From Castellaniella denitrificans (GTDB lineage: Bacteria > Pseudomonadota > Gammaproteobacteria > Burkholderiales > Burkholderiaceae_B): 64,000 nt of DNA. Shown here one piece after another: positions 8,738-18,157 of this stretch. The notes under the pieces were generated by a model. The model did not search any database and had not been told where the DNA came from. It was given only the letters and a program-made list of their open reading frames with translations. Position numbers and translations under genes: made by a program. Position 1 is the first letter of the stretch, and each line of letters starts with the position of its first letter. The stretch is taken from assembly GCF_027214045.1 (NCBI RefSeq), contig NZ_JAPWHE010000001.1, forward strand, positions 186,001 to 250,000, in the 5' to 3' direction.

Positions 8738-9639
8738 AAGCCCTGTACCCCCTGTTCGCCGACCTGACCGGCCGCGCGGTCCTGGTCGTGGGCGGCGGCG
8801 CGGTGGCCGAGCGCAAGGTCCGCGCCCTGCTGAACTGCGGCGCCACGGTGCGGGTCGGCGCGCCGCGTCTGACCCGCGCGCTGCGGGCATGGGCCGATGC
8901 GGGCCGCCTCGCGCACCTGGACGGCCCGTTCCAGGACGACTGGCTGGCCTGCGCCTGGCTGGTCGTGGCGGCCACCGGCGACCGCGCGCTCAACGCCCGC
9001 GTGAAGGCAGCCGCGGACACGCGCCGCATCCTGGCCAACGTCGTGGACGACCCGGCGCTCTCGTCCTTCCAGGTGCCGGCCATCGTCGATCGCACGCCCC
9101 TCACCATCGCCATTTCATCTGGCGGCGCCGCCCCGGTCCTGGCCCGGCGCCTGCGCGAACGCATGGAGGCCCTGTTCGATCCCGCGCTGGGCGAACTGGC
9201 CCGGCTGGCCCGCGACCACCGGCCCGCCATCCGCCGGGCCTATCCCGACCACGGCGCACGCCGCCGCTTCTATGACTGGCTATACGATGGACCCGTGCTG
9301 GGGCAACTGCGCGCGGACGATGCCGCCGAAGCGGCGCGCACACTGCTCGCCCGCCTGGACGATGCCGGTGACGAACCGGCCCCACCGCCCAGCCTGCGCT
9401 GGATCGCCCCCTGCCCCGCCGACCCGGGCGACATCACCCTGAGCCAGCTGCGCGCCCTGAACGAGGCCGACGTGCTGGTGTACGACACGCAGGTGGGCGA
9501 GGCCGTGCTGTCCCTGGCGCGGCGCGACGCGGACCGCCGGCCGCTGGAGATGGACCGGCACGAGGACGCCGGGTCTCGGGAAGCTCGGGTGTTGGCGCTG
9601 TGCTCGGGATACCGGAACGCGGTGGCGCTGGTGGTGTAA
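8734..9639 (+). CDS. cysG: Precorrin-2 dehydrogenase/sirohydrochlorin ferrochelatase with vestigial SUMT domain
   Basis: 301 residues. The N-terminal 215 residues are a CysG/Met8-type enzyme that oxidises precorrin-2 with NAD and inserts iron to give siroheme: GGGAVAERKVRALL (Rossmann loop, about 19-32), NVVDDPALSSFQVPAIVDR with the catalytic Asp, and ISSGGAAPVLARRLRE. The last about 85 residues (PADPGDITLSQLRALNEADV, VLSLARRDADRR) copy the beginning of a SUMT domain, but its GAGPG loop is changed to PCPADPG and the rest is missing. The active SUMT is therefore the separate gene just upstream, coupled by an ATGA overlap. This looks like a full-length CysG whose methyltransferase half was lost after a separate copy was available. 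Confidence 0.88.
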   Translation: MKALYPLFADLTGRAVLVVGGGAVAERKVRALLNCGATVRVGAPRLTRALRAWADAGRLAHLDGPFQDDWLACAWLVVAATGDRALNARVKAAADTRRILANVVDDPALSSFQVPAIVDRTPLTIAISSGGAAPVLARRLRERMEALFDPALGELARLARDHRPAIRRAYPDHGARRRFYDWLYDGPVLGQLRADDAAEAARTLLARLDDAGDEPAPPPSLRWIAPCPADPGDITLSQLRALNEADVLVYDTQVGEAVLSLARRDADRRPLEMDRHEDAGSREARVLALCSGYRNAVALVV

Positions 9640-9659
9640 CGCCGCCCGCCTCCGCCGCG

Positions 9660-10268
9660 TCAGGCCTTCAGCACCGTGGCACGCATCGAGGGCCGTTGAT
9701 CGAAGCCGGCGAACCAGGCCGCCAGCCCCGGGTACGCGTCGCGCCAGCCCATGTCCGGAAACCGCAGGTCCAGGTAGCCGAGCGCGCTGGCCAGCGCGAT
9801 CACCCCGATGTCCAGACGGTCGGCCGGCCAGCCGGCGACTTGCCGTTCGAACTGGCCCAGGGCGCTGCGCGCTTTTTCCTCCTGGGTCTCGCGCCAGGCG
9901 GGCCATTGCCGCTCGGCGGGCCGCAGCACGACTTCGTAGCGCATCAGCAGGGCGGCGTCCAGGATTCCGTCGGCCAGCGACTGATCGACCAGGGCGGCCC
10001 ATTTGCCGCCACCGGCCGGGATGAGCCGGCCGCCGCCCAGGTCATTCAGGTATTCGCAGATGACCCGGCTGTCGTACAGCGCCTGGCCCTCATCGGTGAT
10101 CAGCGTCGGCAGCTTGCACAAAGGGTTGTCGCGCATCAGCGCATCATTGTGCGCGGTCGGCATGGTGACGACCGTCACCAGTTCGATGCGATCGGCCAGG
10201 CCCAGTTCATGGGCGGCGACCAGGCATTTGCGCACAAAGGGCGAGGTCGACGAGTAATACAGTTTCAT
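9660..10268 (-). CDS. Glutathione S-transferase family protein
   Basis: 202 residues with an N-terminal thioredoxin-like domain (MKLYYSSTSPFVRKCLVAAH, CKLPTLITDEGQALYDSRVI, where the DSRVI stretch is the gamma-glutamyl binding site) and an all-helical C-terminal domain. It resembles YfcF/YibF-type transferases rather than a characterised detoxification enzyme; Ser7 is the likely catalytic residue. The ATG at 10268 is preferred over an in-frame TTG at 10280; a GAGAA lies just upstream. It is the last gene of the leftward catabolic block, 15 bases after the flavoprotein, and converges with the siroheme operon with only 20 bases between the stops. Confidence 0.85.
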   Translation of the reverse strand: MKLYYSSTSPFVRKCLVAAHELGLADRIELVTVVTMPTAHNDALMRDNPLCKLPTLITDEGQALYDSRVICEYLNDLGGGRLIPAGGGKWAALVDQSLADGILDAALLMRYEVVLRPAERQWPAWRETQEEKARSALGQFERQVAGWPADRLDIGVIALASALGYLDLRFPDMGWRDAYPGLAAWFAGFDQRPSMRATVLKA

Positions 10269-10283
10269 GCGTTTCTCCAAAGG

Positions 10284-11996
10284 TCAGAAATCATCCGCCG
10301 CCAGCGCGCGGCCCGCCACCCAACCGAAGGTCAGTGCCGGCCCCAGGGTGATGCCCGGTCCCGGATAGGCCCCGCCCATCACCGACTGCATGTCGTTGCC
10401 CGCGACGAACAAGCCGGGAACCGGCCGCCCCTGCGCGTCCAGCGCGCGCGCCCGCTCATCCGTCCGGATACCGTGGGCCGTGCCGATATCGCCCGCCACC
10501 ACCTCGACGGCATAGTAAGGTCCCCGTCCCAGGGGACGCAGGCAGGCGTTGGGCTGGTGGGCCGGGTCGCCCAGATAGCGGTTGTAGGCGGTCGATCCCT
10601 TGCCGAAATCGGTGTCCTCGCCCCGCGCGGCCATGCCGTTGTAGCGTTCGACCGTCGCGGCCAGGCGCTCCGGATCGAGCCCCAGGCGCGCCGCCAGATC
10701 GGGCATCGTGGCGGCCCGGATCAGGTATCCATCGGCCATCAGATGCTGTCGCGGACGGCCGCCGGGCAGGGCCAGGCCCAGGCCCCAGGTCTCGATGAAG
10801 GCATGGTCGCAGATCAGCCAGGCGGGGATGTCCGGCGCCGGGCCGCCTCGGTACATCACGCTGACGAACTCGTGATACGAGGCCGATTCGTTGACGAACC
10901 GTTCGCCGCGCCGGTTGACGGCGATCAGGCCCGGCTTGGCGCGGTCCCAGACCAGGTGCGGGTAGCGGACCACCGTGCCATCCGCCTTGCGCCACAGGGA
11001 CACCGGCGCCCAGAACGCCGGCGACACATGGCCCGTGCCCATGACCGCGCCGGCCTCGCGCGCCAGGCCGATGCCTTCGCCCCGGTTGCCCTCGGGCGCC
11101 ATGGACCAGGGCCCGGTGGGCTGCGGATAACAGGCGGCCCGCAGTTCGGCATCCCAGGGAAAACCGCCGGTGGCGACGACGACGCCCCGCAGCGCCCGGA
11201 TGCGCCGCACGGTGCCGCCCTGCACGGCCTCGACACCCACGACGCGGCCTTGCGCGTCCCGGTGCAGGCGCCGGGCCGGCGTATTCAGGCGATAAGGGAT
11301 CCGTTCCCGCAGGACGGCGTGAAACAGCCACGCGGCCAGGGCGTTGCCCAGCAGCAGACGCGTGCCGCGATGATGGCCGCGCAGGCGGTCCAGCCAGTAG
11401 GCCAGCACCCGTTTGCCGCCATGCCAGAACGACTTGGGCGAGCGCCAGGCGCCCAGCAGGTGGTAGACGTCCGTGACGTTCACCATCATGCCGCCCAGGA
11501 CGACGAATTCTTTCAGGGGATCGCGCAGTTCCTTGAAATGCGCGCCCAGCCGCCTGCCGTCGAAGGGCAGCGGATCCATGGCCCGGCCGCCCAGCGACGC
11601 GCCCGGCCGGTCGGGATAGTAGTCGGGCGAATATTGCCGCGCGGCCAGCGCCAGCGCACCGCGCGCCTGCAGGTATTCCACCATGGCGGGGCCGTTGTCC
11701 AGATAGGCCCGCAGCATGTCCGGCGACGAGGCGTCGCCCACGGTCCGGCGCAGGTATTCCCAGACCTGCTCGAACGTATCGTCGCCGTGGCCGGCCCCGG
11801 CCGAGCCCGGGTTCAGCGGGATCCAGACCGCCCCGCCGGACACCGCGGTCGAACCGCCGATGCGATCGGTCTTTTCCAGCAGCAAAGCCCGCAGGCCTTC
11901 GAAATGGCACGTCAGCGCCGCCGACATGCCCGCCGCCCCCGATCCCAGCACCACCACATCGACGGTCTCGTCCCATTGCACTTCATTCATGCTCAT
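10284..11996 (-). CDS. FAD-dependent 3-ketosteroid-dehydrogenase/fumarate-reductase-like oxidoreductase
   Basis: 570 residues. VVLGSGAAGMSAAL near residue 15 is the FAD dinucleotide loop, followed by LLLEKTDRIGGSTAVSGGA, the second FAD segment of the FrdA/KSTD family. The C-terminal GGAYPGPGITLGPALTFGW corresponds to the Tyr/Gly site that binds the 3-keto group in delta-1-dehydrogenases. It probably desaturates a cyclic ketone; the true substrate is not visible from sequence. The start at 11996 overlaps the stop of the upstream SDR as ATGA, which supports it over the second ATG at 11990. Its position among SDRs and an ABC importer points to catabolism, not respiration. Confidence 0.85.
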   Translation of the reverse strand: MSMNEVQWDETVDVVVLGSGAAGMSAALTCHFEGLRALLLEKTDRIGGSTAVSGGAVWIPLNPGSAGAGHGDDTFEQVWEYLRRTVGDASSPDMLRAYLDNGPAMVEYLQARGALALAARQYSPDYYPDRPGASLGGRAMDPLPFDGRRLGAHFKELRDPLKEFVVLGGMMVNVTDVYHLLGAWRSPKSFWHGGKRVLAYWLDRLRGHHRGTRLLLGNALAAWLFHAVLRERIPYRLNTPARRLHRDAQGRVVGVEAVQGGTVRRIRALRGVVVATGGFPWDAELRAACYPQPTGPWSMAPEGNRGEGIGLAREAGAVMGTGHVSPAFWAPVSLWRKADGTVVRYPHLVWDRAKPGLIAVNRRGERFVNESASYHEFVSVMYRGGPAPDIPAWLICDHAFIETWGLGLALPGGRPRQHLMADGYLIRAATMPDLAARLGLDPERLAATVERYNGMAARGEDTDFGKGSTAYNRYLGDPAHQPNACLRPLGRGPYYAVEVVAGDIGTAHGIRTDERARALDAQGRPVPGLFVAGNDMQSVMGGAYPGPGITLGPALTFGWVAGRALAADDF

Positions 11997-12718
11997 GCTC
12001 CCGAACCGCCCAGGGATTTGCCGCCGTCGACGAACAGCACCTGTCCGGTGATAAAGGACATCGCCGGCCCCGCCAGGAAAGAGACCGCGTGGGCGATGTC
12101 CTCGGGCGTGCCCGCCTTGCCCGTCGGCTGCAGGGCCAACTGGGCCGCCCGCCGTTCCGGCGTCAGCGCGCGCAGCATCGGCGTATCGATCAGGCCCGGC
12201 GCGATCGCATTGACCAGGATCCCCCGTTCGGCCAGCTCCATCGCGCTCGCCCGGGTATAGCCCACCAGCGCGGCCTTGGACGCCACGTAGTGCGCGTGAT
12301 GGCGCGCCCCCAGGTAGGCGCGCGAAGCGATGTTCACCACCTTGGCGCCGGGCGCCATCCGCGCGGCGGCCTTCTGCGTCAGACTGGCCGCCGCGATCAG
12401 GTTCACCTCGAACATGCGCCGGAAATCGTCCTGCGACACGTCGAAGAACGGGCGCTCATCGAACACACCCGCGCTGTTCACCAGCGCCGCCAATGGCGGC
12501 AGCCCGCCGATCAGCGCGTCGATCCCCGCCTCGTCGGCCAGGTCCACCACGCGCGGCTCGATCTCGATCCCCTCGCCGCGCAGACGCCCGGCCAGCGCAA
12601 GCAAAGGCGCTTCGCCGCGATCGACCGCCACCACCCTGAAACCATCCAGCGCCAGGCGCCGGACGATCGCCTGTCCCATGCCGCCGGCTGCGCCGGTGAC
12701 CAATGCCACAGCTTTCAT
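11993..12718 (-). CDS. Short-chain dehydrogenase/reductase
   Basis: 241-residue classical SDR. VTGAAGGMGQAI (cofactor loop, about 7-18), LVNSAG in place of NNAG, the catalytic YVASK near residue 145 and VNAIAPGLIDTPML are all present. Asp at the end of the second strand (VVAVDRGE) suggests NAD(H). The ATG at 12718 (MKAVALVTG) gives the normal SDR N-terminus. It overlaps the flavoprotein gene by four bases and lies 10 bases after the preceding SDR, so it is part of the same transcript. The substrate is unknown; oxidation of a ring alcohol feeding the KSTD-like enzyme is a reasonable guess. Confidence 0.88.
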   Translation of the reverse strand: MKAVALVTGAAGGMGQAIVRRLALDGFRVVAVDRGEAPLLALAGRLRGEGIEIEPRVVDLADEAGIDALIGGLPPLAALVNSAGVFDERPFFDVSQDDFRRMFEVNLIAAASLTQKAAARMAPGAKVVNIASRAYLGARHHAHYVASKAALVGYTRASAMELAERGILVNAIAPGLIDTPMLRALTPERRAAQLALQPTGKAGTPEDIAHAVSFLAGPAMSFITGQVLFVDGGKSLGGSGA

Positions 12719-12728
12719 TTGCCTGTCC

Positions 12729-13484
12729 TCAAGCCGATAAGAATCCGCCGTCCACCGGCAGCACCACACCCGTCACGTAACTGGCCATCTCCGAGGCCAG
12801 GAACACGACGGGACCGACGATCTCTCCGGGTTCCCCGCCCCGGCCCATGGGCGCGCGCGTCATGAACCAGTCCGCCCCGCCGGGCGTCGCCAGTTGCGGC
12901 GCGACCATGTCCGTCAACATCAGTCCGGGCGCCACCGCGTTCACACGCACCCCGAACGGCGCCAGATCGCGCGCCAGCGCCTGGGTGAAGGAACGCACCG
13001 CGCCTTTGGACGCGACGTAAGCCGCCGATGACATGCCGCTGACGAACGCCACGACGGACGACAGATTGACGATGCAGCCGCGCGTGTCCTTGAGCTGCCC
13101 GACGAAGGCGTGCGTGACGTTGAACAGGCCGTCCAGGTTCACGGAGCGCACCCGGTCCCAGACTTCCGGAGACTGCGCATCGCCCACGCGCGCGCGGCCC
13201 GCGATGCCCGCGTTGTTCACCAGGATGTCGACCGGCCCCAGGCGCGCGGCCAGATCCGCCGCCAGGCGGGCGACCGCCTCACGGTCGGTCACATCGATCG
13301 CCTCGCCCCAGGCCTGGCCGCCCCCGGCGCGGATGCGGCCGGCCAGATCCCGGGCGCGCGCGCCGTCCAGGTCGGCCGCGATCACCCGCGCGCCCTGCGC
13401 GGCGAATCCGTGCGCAATGGCCGCGCCCAGGCCGCCCGCCGCGCCCGTCACCAGAGCCAGCTTGTCATCCAGCAGCGCCATCAT
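12729..13484 (-). CDS. Short-chain dehydrogenase/reductase
   Basis: 251-residue classical SDR with TGAAGGLGAAI, DILVNNAGIAG, the active-site YVASKGAV and VNAVAPGLMLTDM. VIAADLDG after the second strand indicates NAD preference. The ATG at 13484 shares ATGA with the stop of the upstream livF-type gene, so the enzyme is translationally coupled to the importer. It differs clearly from the neighbouring SDR, so the two are not a recent duplication. Confidence 0.9.
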   Translation of the reverse strand: MMALLDDKLALVTGAAGGLGAAIAHGFAAQGARVIAADLDGARARDLAGRIRAGGGQAWGEAIDVTDREAVARLAADLAARLGPVDILVNNAGIAGRARVGDAQSPEVWDRVRSVNLDGLFNVTHAFVGQLKDTRGCIVNLSSVVAFVSGMSSAAYVASKGAVRSFTQALARDLAPFGVRVNAVAPGLMLTDMVAPQLATPGGADWFMTRAPMGRGGEPGEIVGPVVFLASEMASYVTGVVLPVDGGFLSA

Positions 13485-14203
13485 CCCCCCAGATAGGCCC
13501 GCCGCACGGCCTCGTCGTGCCGCAGGTCCGCCGAGGCACCCTGCAGCACGACCTCGCCGTTTTCCAGGATGTAGGCGTGGCTGGACACCGACAGGGCCAG
13601 CTTCGCATTCTGTTCGACCAGCAGGATGGTGATGCCCTGCTCGCGGTTGAGCGTGCGCACCGTCTCGAAGATCTGTTCCACGACCAGCGGCGCCAGCCCC
13701 ATGGAAGGCTCGTCCATCAAAATCATGCGGGGCCGGGCCATCATGGCGCGCGCCGTGGCCAGCATCTGCTGTTCGCCGCCCGAAAGCGTGGCGGCCTTCT
13801 GGGCGATGCGTTCGCGCAGTCGCGGGAACAGGTCGCACACCGAGTCCAGGTCGCGCGCGACCGCCGCCCGGTCCTTGCGGGCGTAGGCGCCCATCTCCAG
13901 GTTCTCGCGCACGCTCATGTCGCGGAAGATCTCGCGCCCCTCGGGCACCTGGACGATGCCTTGCCGGACGATATGGTCGGCCGCCAGGCGATGGATGGGT
14001 TCGCCGTCGAACCGCACGGTCCCGCGCGTCGGGCGCACCAGGCCCGAGATCACGTTCAGGGTCGTGGACTTGCCCGCGCCGTTGGCGCCCAGCAGGGCGA
14101 CGATCTCGCCGCGGGGGACGGCCAGGGACACACCGTGCAGGGCGGAAATGTTGCCGTAGGAAGCCGAGACGGACTCGATCGACAGGAACGGTTCACTCAT
14201 CAT
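13481..14203 (-). CDS. livF: Branched-chain-amino-acid-type ABC transporter ATPase (LivF)
   Basis: 240 residues. Walker A GANGAGKST, the signature LSGGEQQM and Walker B MILMDEPSMGLAP are complete, and VPEGREIF is typical of the LivF subgroup. It drives an importer with LivG. It starts 11 bases inside the end of livG (ATGATGA). The HAAT-family name does not prove leucine transport: in this order many members import aromatic or alicyclic acids, and here the operon holds catabolic enzymes. Confidence 0.93.
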   Translation of the reverse strand: MMSEPFLSIESVSASYGNISALHGVSLAVPRGEIVALLGANGAGKSTTLNVISGLVRPTRGTVRFDGEPIHRLAADHIVRQGIVQVPEGREIFRDMSVRENLEMGAYARKDRAAVARDLDSVCDLFPRLRERIAQKAATLSGGEQQMLATARAMMARPRMILMDEPSMGLAPLVVEQIFETVRTLNREQGITILLVEQNAKLALSVSSHAYILENGEVVLQGASADLRHDEAVRRAYLGG

Positions 14204-14957
14204 CGGTCCCCTTGCCCAGGTAAGCTTCGATCACGCGCGCGTCCGAACGGATCTCCGCCGGCGTGCCCTCGGCGATCTTGTGCCCGAAGGACATCACCGT
14301 GATGCGATCCGAAATCGACATCACCAGTTGCATGACGTGCTCGACCAGCAGCACCGTCACCCCATCGCCACCCGCCAGTTCGGTCAGGATGCGGTCCAGC
14401 TGGTCGATCTCGCGATTGCGCAGCCCCGCCGCCGGCTCGTCCAGCAGCAGCAGTTGCGGCTTGATCGCCAGCGCACGCGCCAGTTCCAGCATTTTCTGGC
14501 GGCCGAAATCCAGGCCGCAGGCCTTGACGTCCAGGAAATCGGCCAGGCCGACGCGTTCGATCAGGTGATGGGCGAACTCGCGATTCTCGGCCGACGGGCG
14601 GCGCAGCAAACGGGACAGGCCGCGCGCGCCGTAGGCATAGGTGCCCAGCAGCACGTTCTCTTCGACCGAAAGCTCGTTGAACAGCTCCAGGTTCTGGAAC
14701 GTGCGCGCGACCCCGAGCGCCGCCATGTCCGAGGCGCCCCGCCGCGTGATGTCCTCGCCCGCGAGCGCGATCGCGCCGCCCGAGGGATCGTAATAGCGGG
14801 AAATGCAGTTGAACGTGGTGGACTTGCCGGCCCCATTGGGACCGATCAGGGCGTGGATCCGCCCCCGGCCGACCTCGAAGGACAGGTCGTCCACGGCGGT
14901 CAGGCCGCCGAAACGCACCGTCAGGCCATTGATCGACAACATCGCCTGAGCGCTCAT
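14193..14957 (-). CDS. livG: Branched-chain-amino-acid-type ABC transporter ATPase (LivG)
   Basis: 254 residues. Walker A GPNGAGKST, LDFGRQKMLELARAL (LivG members have a degenerate signature here) and Walker B LLLLDEPAAGLRNRE, with the characteristic ARTFQNLELF segment. It is paired with LivF and overlaps livM by four bases (ATGA at 14954-14957), which fixes the start. The single-frame reading continuing upstream of 14957 is a shadow of livM. Confidence 0.93.
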   Translation of the reverse strand: MSAQAMLSINGLTVRFGGLTAVDDLSFEVGRGRIHALIGPNGAGKSTTFNCISRYYDPSGGAIALAGEDITRRGASDMAALGVARTFQNLELFNELSVEENVLLGTYAYGARGLSRLLRRPSAENREFAHHLIERVGLADFLDVKACGLDFGRQKMLELARALAIKPQLLLLDEPAAGLRNREIDQLDRILTELAGGDGVTVLLVEHVMQLVMSISDRITVMSFGHKIAEGTPAEIRSDARVIEAYLGKGTDDE

Positions 14958-15913
14958 GTCCCGGCCCTCCCGGCGGACTCGCCCAGCGCCGCCTTGCGCG
15001 CGCGGGCACCGCCGCTGAACAGGCCGCGCGGCGCGAACATCATGAAACCGATCAGGATCAGGCCGTAGATGATCTCCTGGAAGGACAGCACCTGGCGCAG
15101 CAATTCCGAGATCAGGCCGAAGATCACCGCGCCGATGACGGCGCCGCGCACCGAACCGATCCCGCCCACCACGATCATGATGAGGATCAGGATCGTGGTC
15201 CAGAAGCCCAGGCTTTCGGGATGGATGAAGGACGCGAAAGTCGTGTACAGGCCGCCCGCCACCCCCGCATAGGCGGCCGAGCACATGAAGGCGACCCGCT
15301 TGACGACGTTGGCGTCGATGCCCATGGCCCGCGCCGCCACGTCGCTCTCGCGCACCGCACGGAACGCCGCGCCCAGTTGCGATCGCGACAGCCGCACGGT
15401 CAGCCACAGCATCAGGGCCGCGCCAAGGATCACGAAAGGATAGGCGGCCAGGTCGGAAGTCAGTTCGAGCCCGAAGAACCGGGCCGGCGACATCTGGTAG
15501 CCGTTCGAACCGTTGGTCACCTCGGCCCAGTTCAGGAACACCCATTGCATGGCCTCGCCGAAGGCGAAGGTGGACAGGGCCAGATAGATGTCCCGCATCC
15601 GGATCGCCAGCGCGCCCAGCAGATAGCCCAGAACCGCCGTGATCACGCCGGCAGCCAGCACCGACACCACGAAATTCGGATGCCAGGTGTTGTTGATGAT
15701 GCCGGCCGTGTAGATGCCGATCCCGTAAAAGGCGGCATGCGACAGGGCGAACTGGCCTGTCTCGCCGATCACGAGGTGCAGGCCCAGCGCCAGCACGATA
15801 TAGATCATCAGCAGGTTGACGATGTACAGCACGTAGCCGCTGGCCGTGAACGGCAGCACCGCCAGCACCACCGCCAGCGCCGCCAGCCCCCATTTGTCGA
15901 CATTGATTTTCAT
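14954..15913 (-). CDS. livM: Branched-chain-amino-acid-type ABC transporter permease (LivM)
   Basis: 319-residue membrane protein with about nine hydrophobic helices and the LivM pattern GLHLVIGETGQFALSHAAFY near residue 45 and AFGEAMQWVFLNW near 115. It forms the import channel with LivH. ATG 15913 overlaps the livH stop by four bases. A longer in-frame reading to 16819 only covers livH in another frame. Confidence 0.92.
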   Translation of the reverse strand: MKINVDKWGLAALAVVLAVLPFTASGYVLYIVNLLMIYIVLALGLHLVIGETGQFALSHAAFYGIGIYTAGIINNTWHPNFVVSVLAAGVITAVLGYLLGALAIRMRDIYLALSTFAFGEAMQWVFLNWAEVTNGSNGYQMSPARFFGLELTSDLAAYPFVILGAALMLWLTVRLSRSQLGAAFRAVRESDVAARAMGIDANVVKRVAFMCSAAYAGVAGGLYTTFASFIHPESLGFWTTILILIMIVVGGIGSVRGAVIGAVIFGLISELLRQVLSFQEIIYGLILIGFMMFAPRGLFSGGARARKAALGESAGRAGT

Positions 15914-16812
15914 ACTTTCTTGACCTGCGCTTTGCCGCCGAGGATGCCCTGCGGACGGACGATCAGAACGATCAGAATGGCCAGGAACGGGGCCACGACG
16001 ATGGCGTTGGTCGATACGAACAGGCCCACCAGGTTTTCGGCGACGCCGATGATGAAGCCGCCCACGACCGCGCCCGGAATGCTGGTGATGCCGCCCACGA
16101 TCGCCGCGGCGAACGCCAGGATCGCCACATGGCCGATGTCCGGCGTGATCAGGATCTTGGGCAGGATCAGGATGGCCGACACGGCCGAGATCAGGCCGGC
16201 CAGCGCCCAGACCGCCATGCGGATGCGCACCAGACTGACACCCACGATCTGGGCGGCCCGGGGATTCATGCCCACCGCCCGCATCGCCTTGCCGATGCGC
16301 GTGTGGTTGAACAGGCCGTACAAGGCCAGCATCACCACGATCGCCGCGCCCAGGATCATCAGGTCCAGGCGCGTCAGCACCGCGTCGCCGATCATCACGG
16401 TATCGGACGAGACCAGCGCCGGCAGCGAACGCGGCGCGTCCCCCAGCCCGGTCTGGCGCACCGCGCCCTTGAGCACGTAGGCCAGGCCCAGCGTGGCGAT
16501 CACCAGTTGCACGCCCACTCCCTTGGCCTGGATCACCCGTTCCATCACCACGCGCTGGAACAGCGCGCAGATCGCGGCGACCGCCGCCAGCGTCGCCGGG
16601 ATGACCACCGCATAGTGCCAGTCCAGCACCAGGATCAGGAACAGCGCCACATAGCCGCCCACCATGAAAATCTCGCCCTGTGCGAAATTCGGCACGTCCG
16701 TCGTCTTGAACACGATCACGACCGCCACCGCCAGCAACGCGTAGACGCTGCCCGTGACCAGGCCGGACCACACGCCCTGCTGCAGAAAAAGCCAGATATC
16801 CGCAAAACTCAT
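15910..16812 (-). CDS. livH: Branched-chain-amino-acid-type ABC transporter permease (LivH)
   Basis: 300-residue membrane protein; GSVYALLAVAVVIVFKTTDV near residue 20 and NFAQGEIFMVGGYVALF are the standard LivH N-terminal motifs, and GMNPRAAQIVGVSLVRIR near 190 is the ATPase-coupling loop. It is the first membrane component after the binding protein, 67 bases downstream of it. No stop or frame damage is seen. Confidence 0.92.
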   Translation of the reverse strand: MSFADIWLFLQQGVWSGLVTGSVYALLAVAVVIVFKTTDVPNFAQGEIFMVGGYVALFLILVLDWHYAVVIPATLAAVAAICALFQRVVMERVIQAKGVGVQLVIATLGLAYVLKGAVRQTGLGDAPRSLPALVSSDTVMIGDAVLTRLDLMILGAAIVVMLALYGLFNHTRIGKAMRAVGMNPRAAQIVGVSLVRIRMAVWALAGLISAVSAILILPKILITPDIGHVAILAFAAAIVGGITSIPGAVVGGFIIGVAENLVGLFVSTNAIVVAPFLAILIVLIVRPQGILGGKAQVKKV

Positions 16813-16879
16813 CGATCACTCCACTGGCGCCGCGCCGCCGGAGGCGCGACGGCGCCCCCGGCCCTCATCGCGGAAGGGC

Positions 16880-18103
16880 TCACTGCTTCGGCTGGTAGGT
16901 CCAGGCGCTCTTGAAGGCGCCCGAAATCAGTTCCTTGTGCTGGCCGTCGAACTTCAGGTAGATGGCCGACTTCTGCGCCGCGTGGTCGTCCGGCGTGAAC
17001 TCGACCGGACTGGCCATCACGCCCGTCTCCAGCTTGAAGTGCTGCAGGGCGGCCAGGACCTTTTCACGCGTGGGTTCCGGCCCCGCGTCCTTCAGCGCCT
17101 GCACCACCGTCATCGCGGGCGGCAGACCGTAAGGCATGTAGCTCTGCGGGTGCCCCGGCTTGGCGGCGAGATCCGGGTAGTATGCCTTGTACATGTCGTA
17201 GACCCATTGCATCTTCGGGTCCGACGGCAGGCCCGCCACCACGTCCTGGATGTAGAAGTTCTTCAGGGCCGCCGGACCGCCGACGTTCTCGACCAGCTGG
17301 GCCAGATCCGCCGTGCCGGTGACCGCCAGCACGATCGGCTTGTTCCAGCCGAGTTCATGCGCCTTCTTGATGATCAACGCCGCCGGGCGGGCGTAGGTCG
17401 TCAGCAGCAGCACGTCAGGATTGGCCGCGCGCACCTTCAGCATCGGCGCCGTGACGTCGTTGATGCCCGGATTGACCGACTGCACGCTCAGCGAGACACC
17501 GTCATGCCGCTTGGCCTGGAATTCGGCGGCGGTCAGATTCCAGCCGCCATAGGCGTCGTCATGGTTGATGTAGCCGATCTTCTTGGCCTTCAGGTGCTGG
17601 ACGGCGAACTCGACCATCGAGCCGCCCACCGCGTACTGCGAGATCGAGAACGCGCCATAGATGTATTTCGAGGGCGGGTACAGCGCGCCGTCGCCCGAGG
17701 CGTTCAGCATCAGGAAGGGCACCTTGGCGCGCTCGACGTATTCCCGGGCCGCGACCACCGCCGCCGAACAAGAACCGCCGTTGAGCAGGAACACGTGGTC
17801 CTGCTCGACCAGCTTCTTGACCGCCGCCACCAGGTCGTTGGCGTTGCAGCGGGTGTCCTCGACGACCAGCTCGATCTTGCGGCCGTGGATGCCGCCTTCC
17901 TTGTTGACCTTTTCGTAGTACATCTTGGCCGCGTTGACCACGTCGAAGCCGTAGGCCATGCCGCTGCCCGACAAGGGCGAGAACAGGCCGATCCGGATGG
18001 TGGAATCGGTGATGCCGGGCTCGGCCGCCCGGGCGGACATCCCCAGGCCCAGGCCCGCGACCGCCGCGCACAGGGCCGCTTTCTTGACGATGCTGAATTT
18101 CAT
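16880..18103 (-). CDS. livK: ABC transporter periplasmic substrate-binding protein (LivK type)
   Basis: 407 residues with a clear Sec signal peptide (two Lys, then AALCAAVAGLGLGMSARA, cleaved near residue 26) and a type I periplasmic-binding fold (IRIGLFSPLSGSGMAYG, VVEDTRCNANDLVAAVKKLV). It captures the substrate outside the inner membrane for LivHMGF. GAGGAG lies before the ATG. Ligand identity cannot be read from the sequence; the longer than usual body and catabolic neighbours favour a non-amino-acid ligand, which is inference. Confidence 0.92.
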   Translation of the reverse strand: MKFSIVKKAALCAAVAGLGLGMSARAAEPGITDSTIRIGLFSPLSGSGMAYGFDVVNAAKMYYEKVNKEGGIHGRKIELVVEDTRCNANDLVAAVKKLVEQDHVFLLNGGSCSAAVVAAREYVERAKVPFLMLNASGDGALYPPSKYIYGAFSISQYAVGGSMVEFAVQHLKAKKIGYINHDDAYGGWNLTAAEFQAKRHDGVSLSVQSVNPGINDVTAPMLKVRAANPDVLLLTTYARPAALIIKKAHELGWNKPIVLAVTGTADLAQLVENVGGPAALKNFYIQDVVAGLPSDPKMQWVYDMYKAYYPDLAAKPGHPQSYMPYGLPPAMTVVQALKDAGPEPTREKVLAALQHFKLETGVMASPVEFTPDDHAAQKSAIYLKFDGQHKELISGAFKSAWTYQPKQ

Positions 18104-18157
18104 ATTGTCTCCTCGTGGATTGCTCTTTGACCTCTGCCCTGGCCACGCCGGCCCGGC

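Noticed and set aside
9600-12260. 886-codon plus-strand open frame
   Set aside because: Antisense shadow covering the GST, flavoprotein and SDR genes, with Arg/Gln/His-rich composition.
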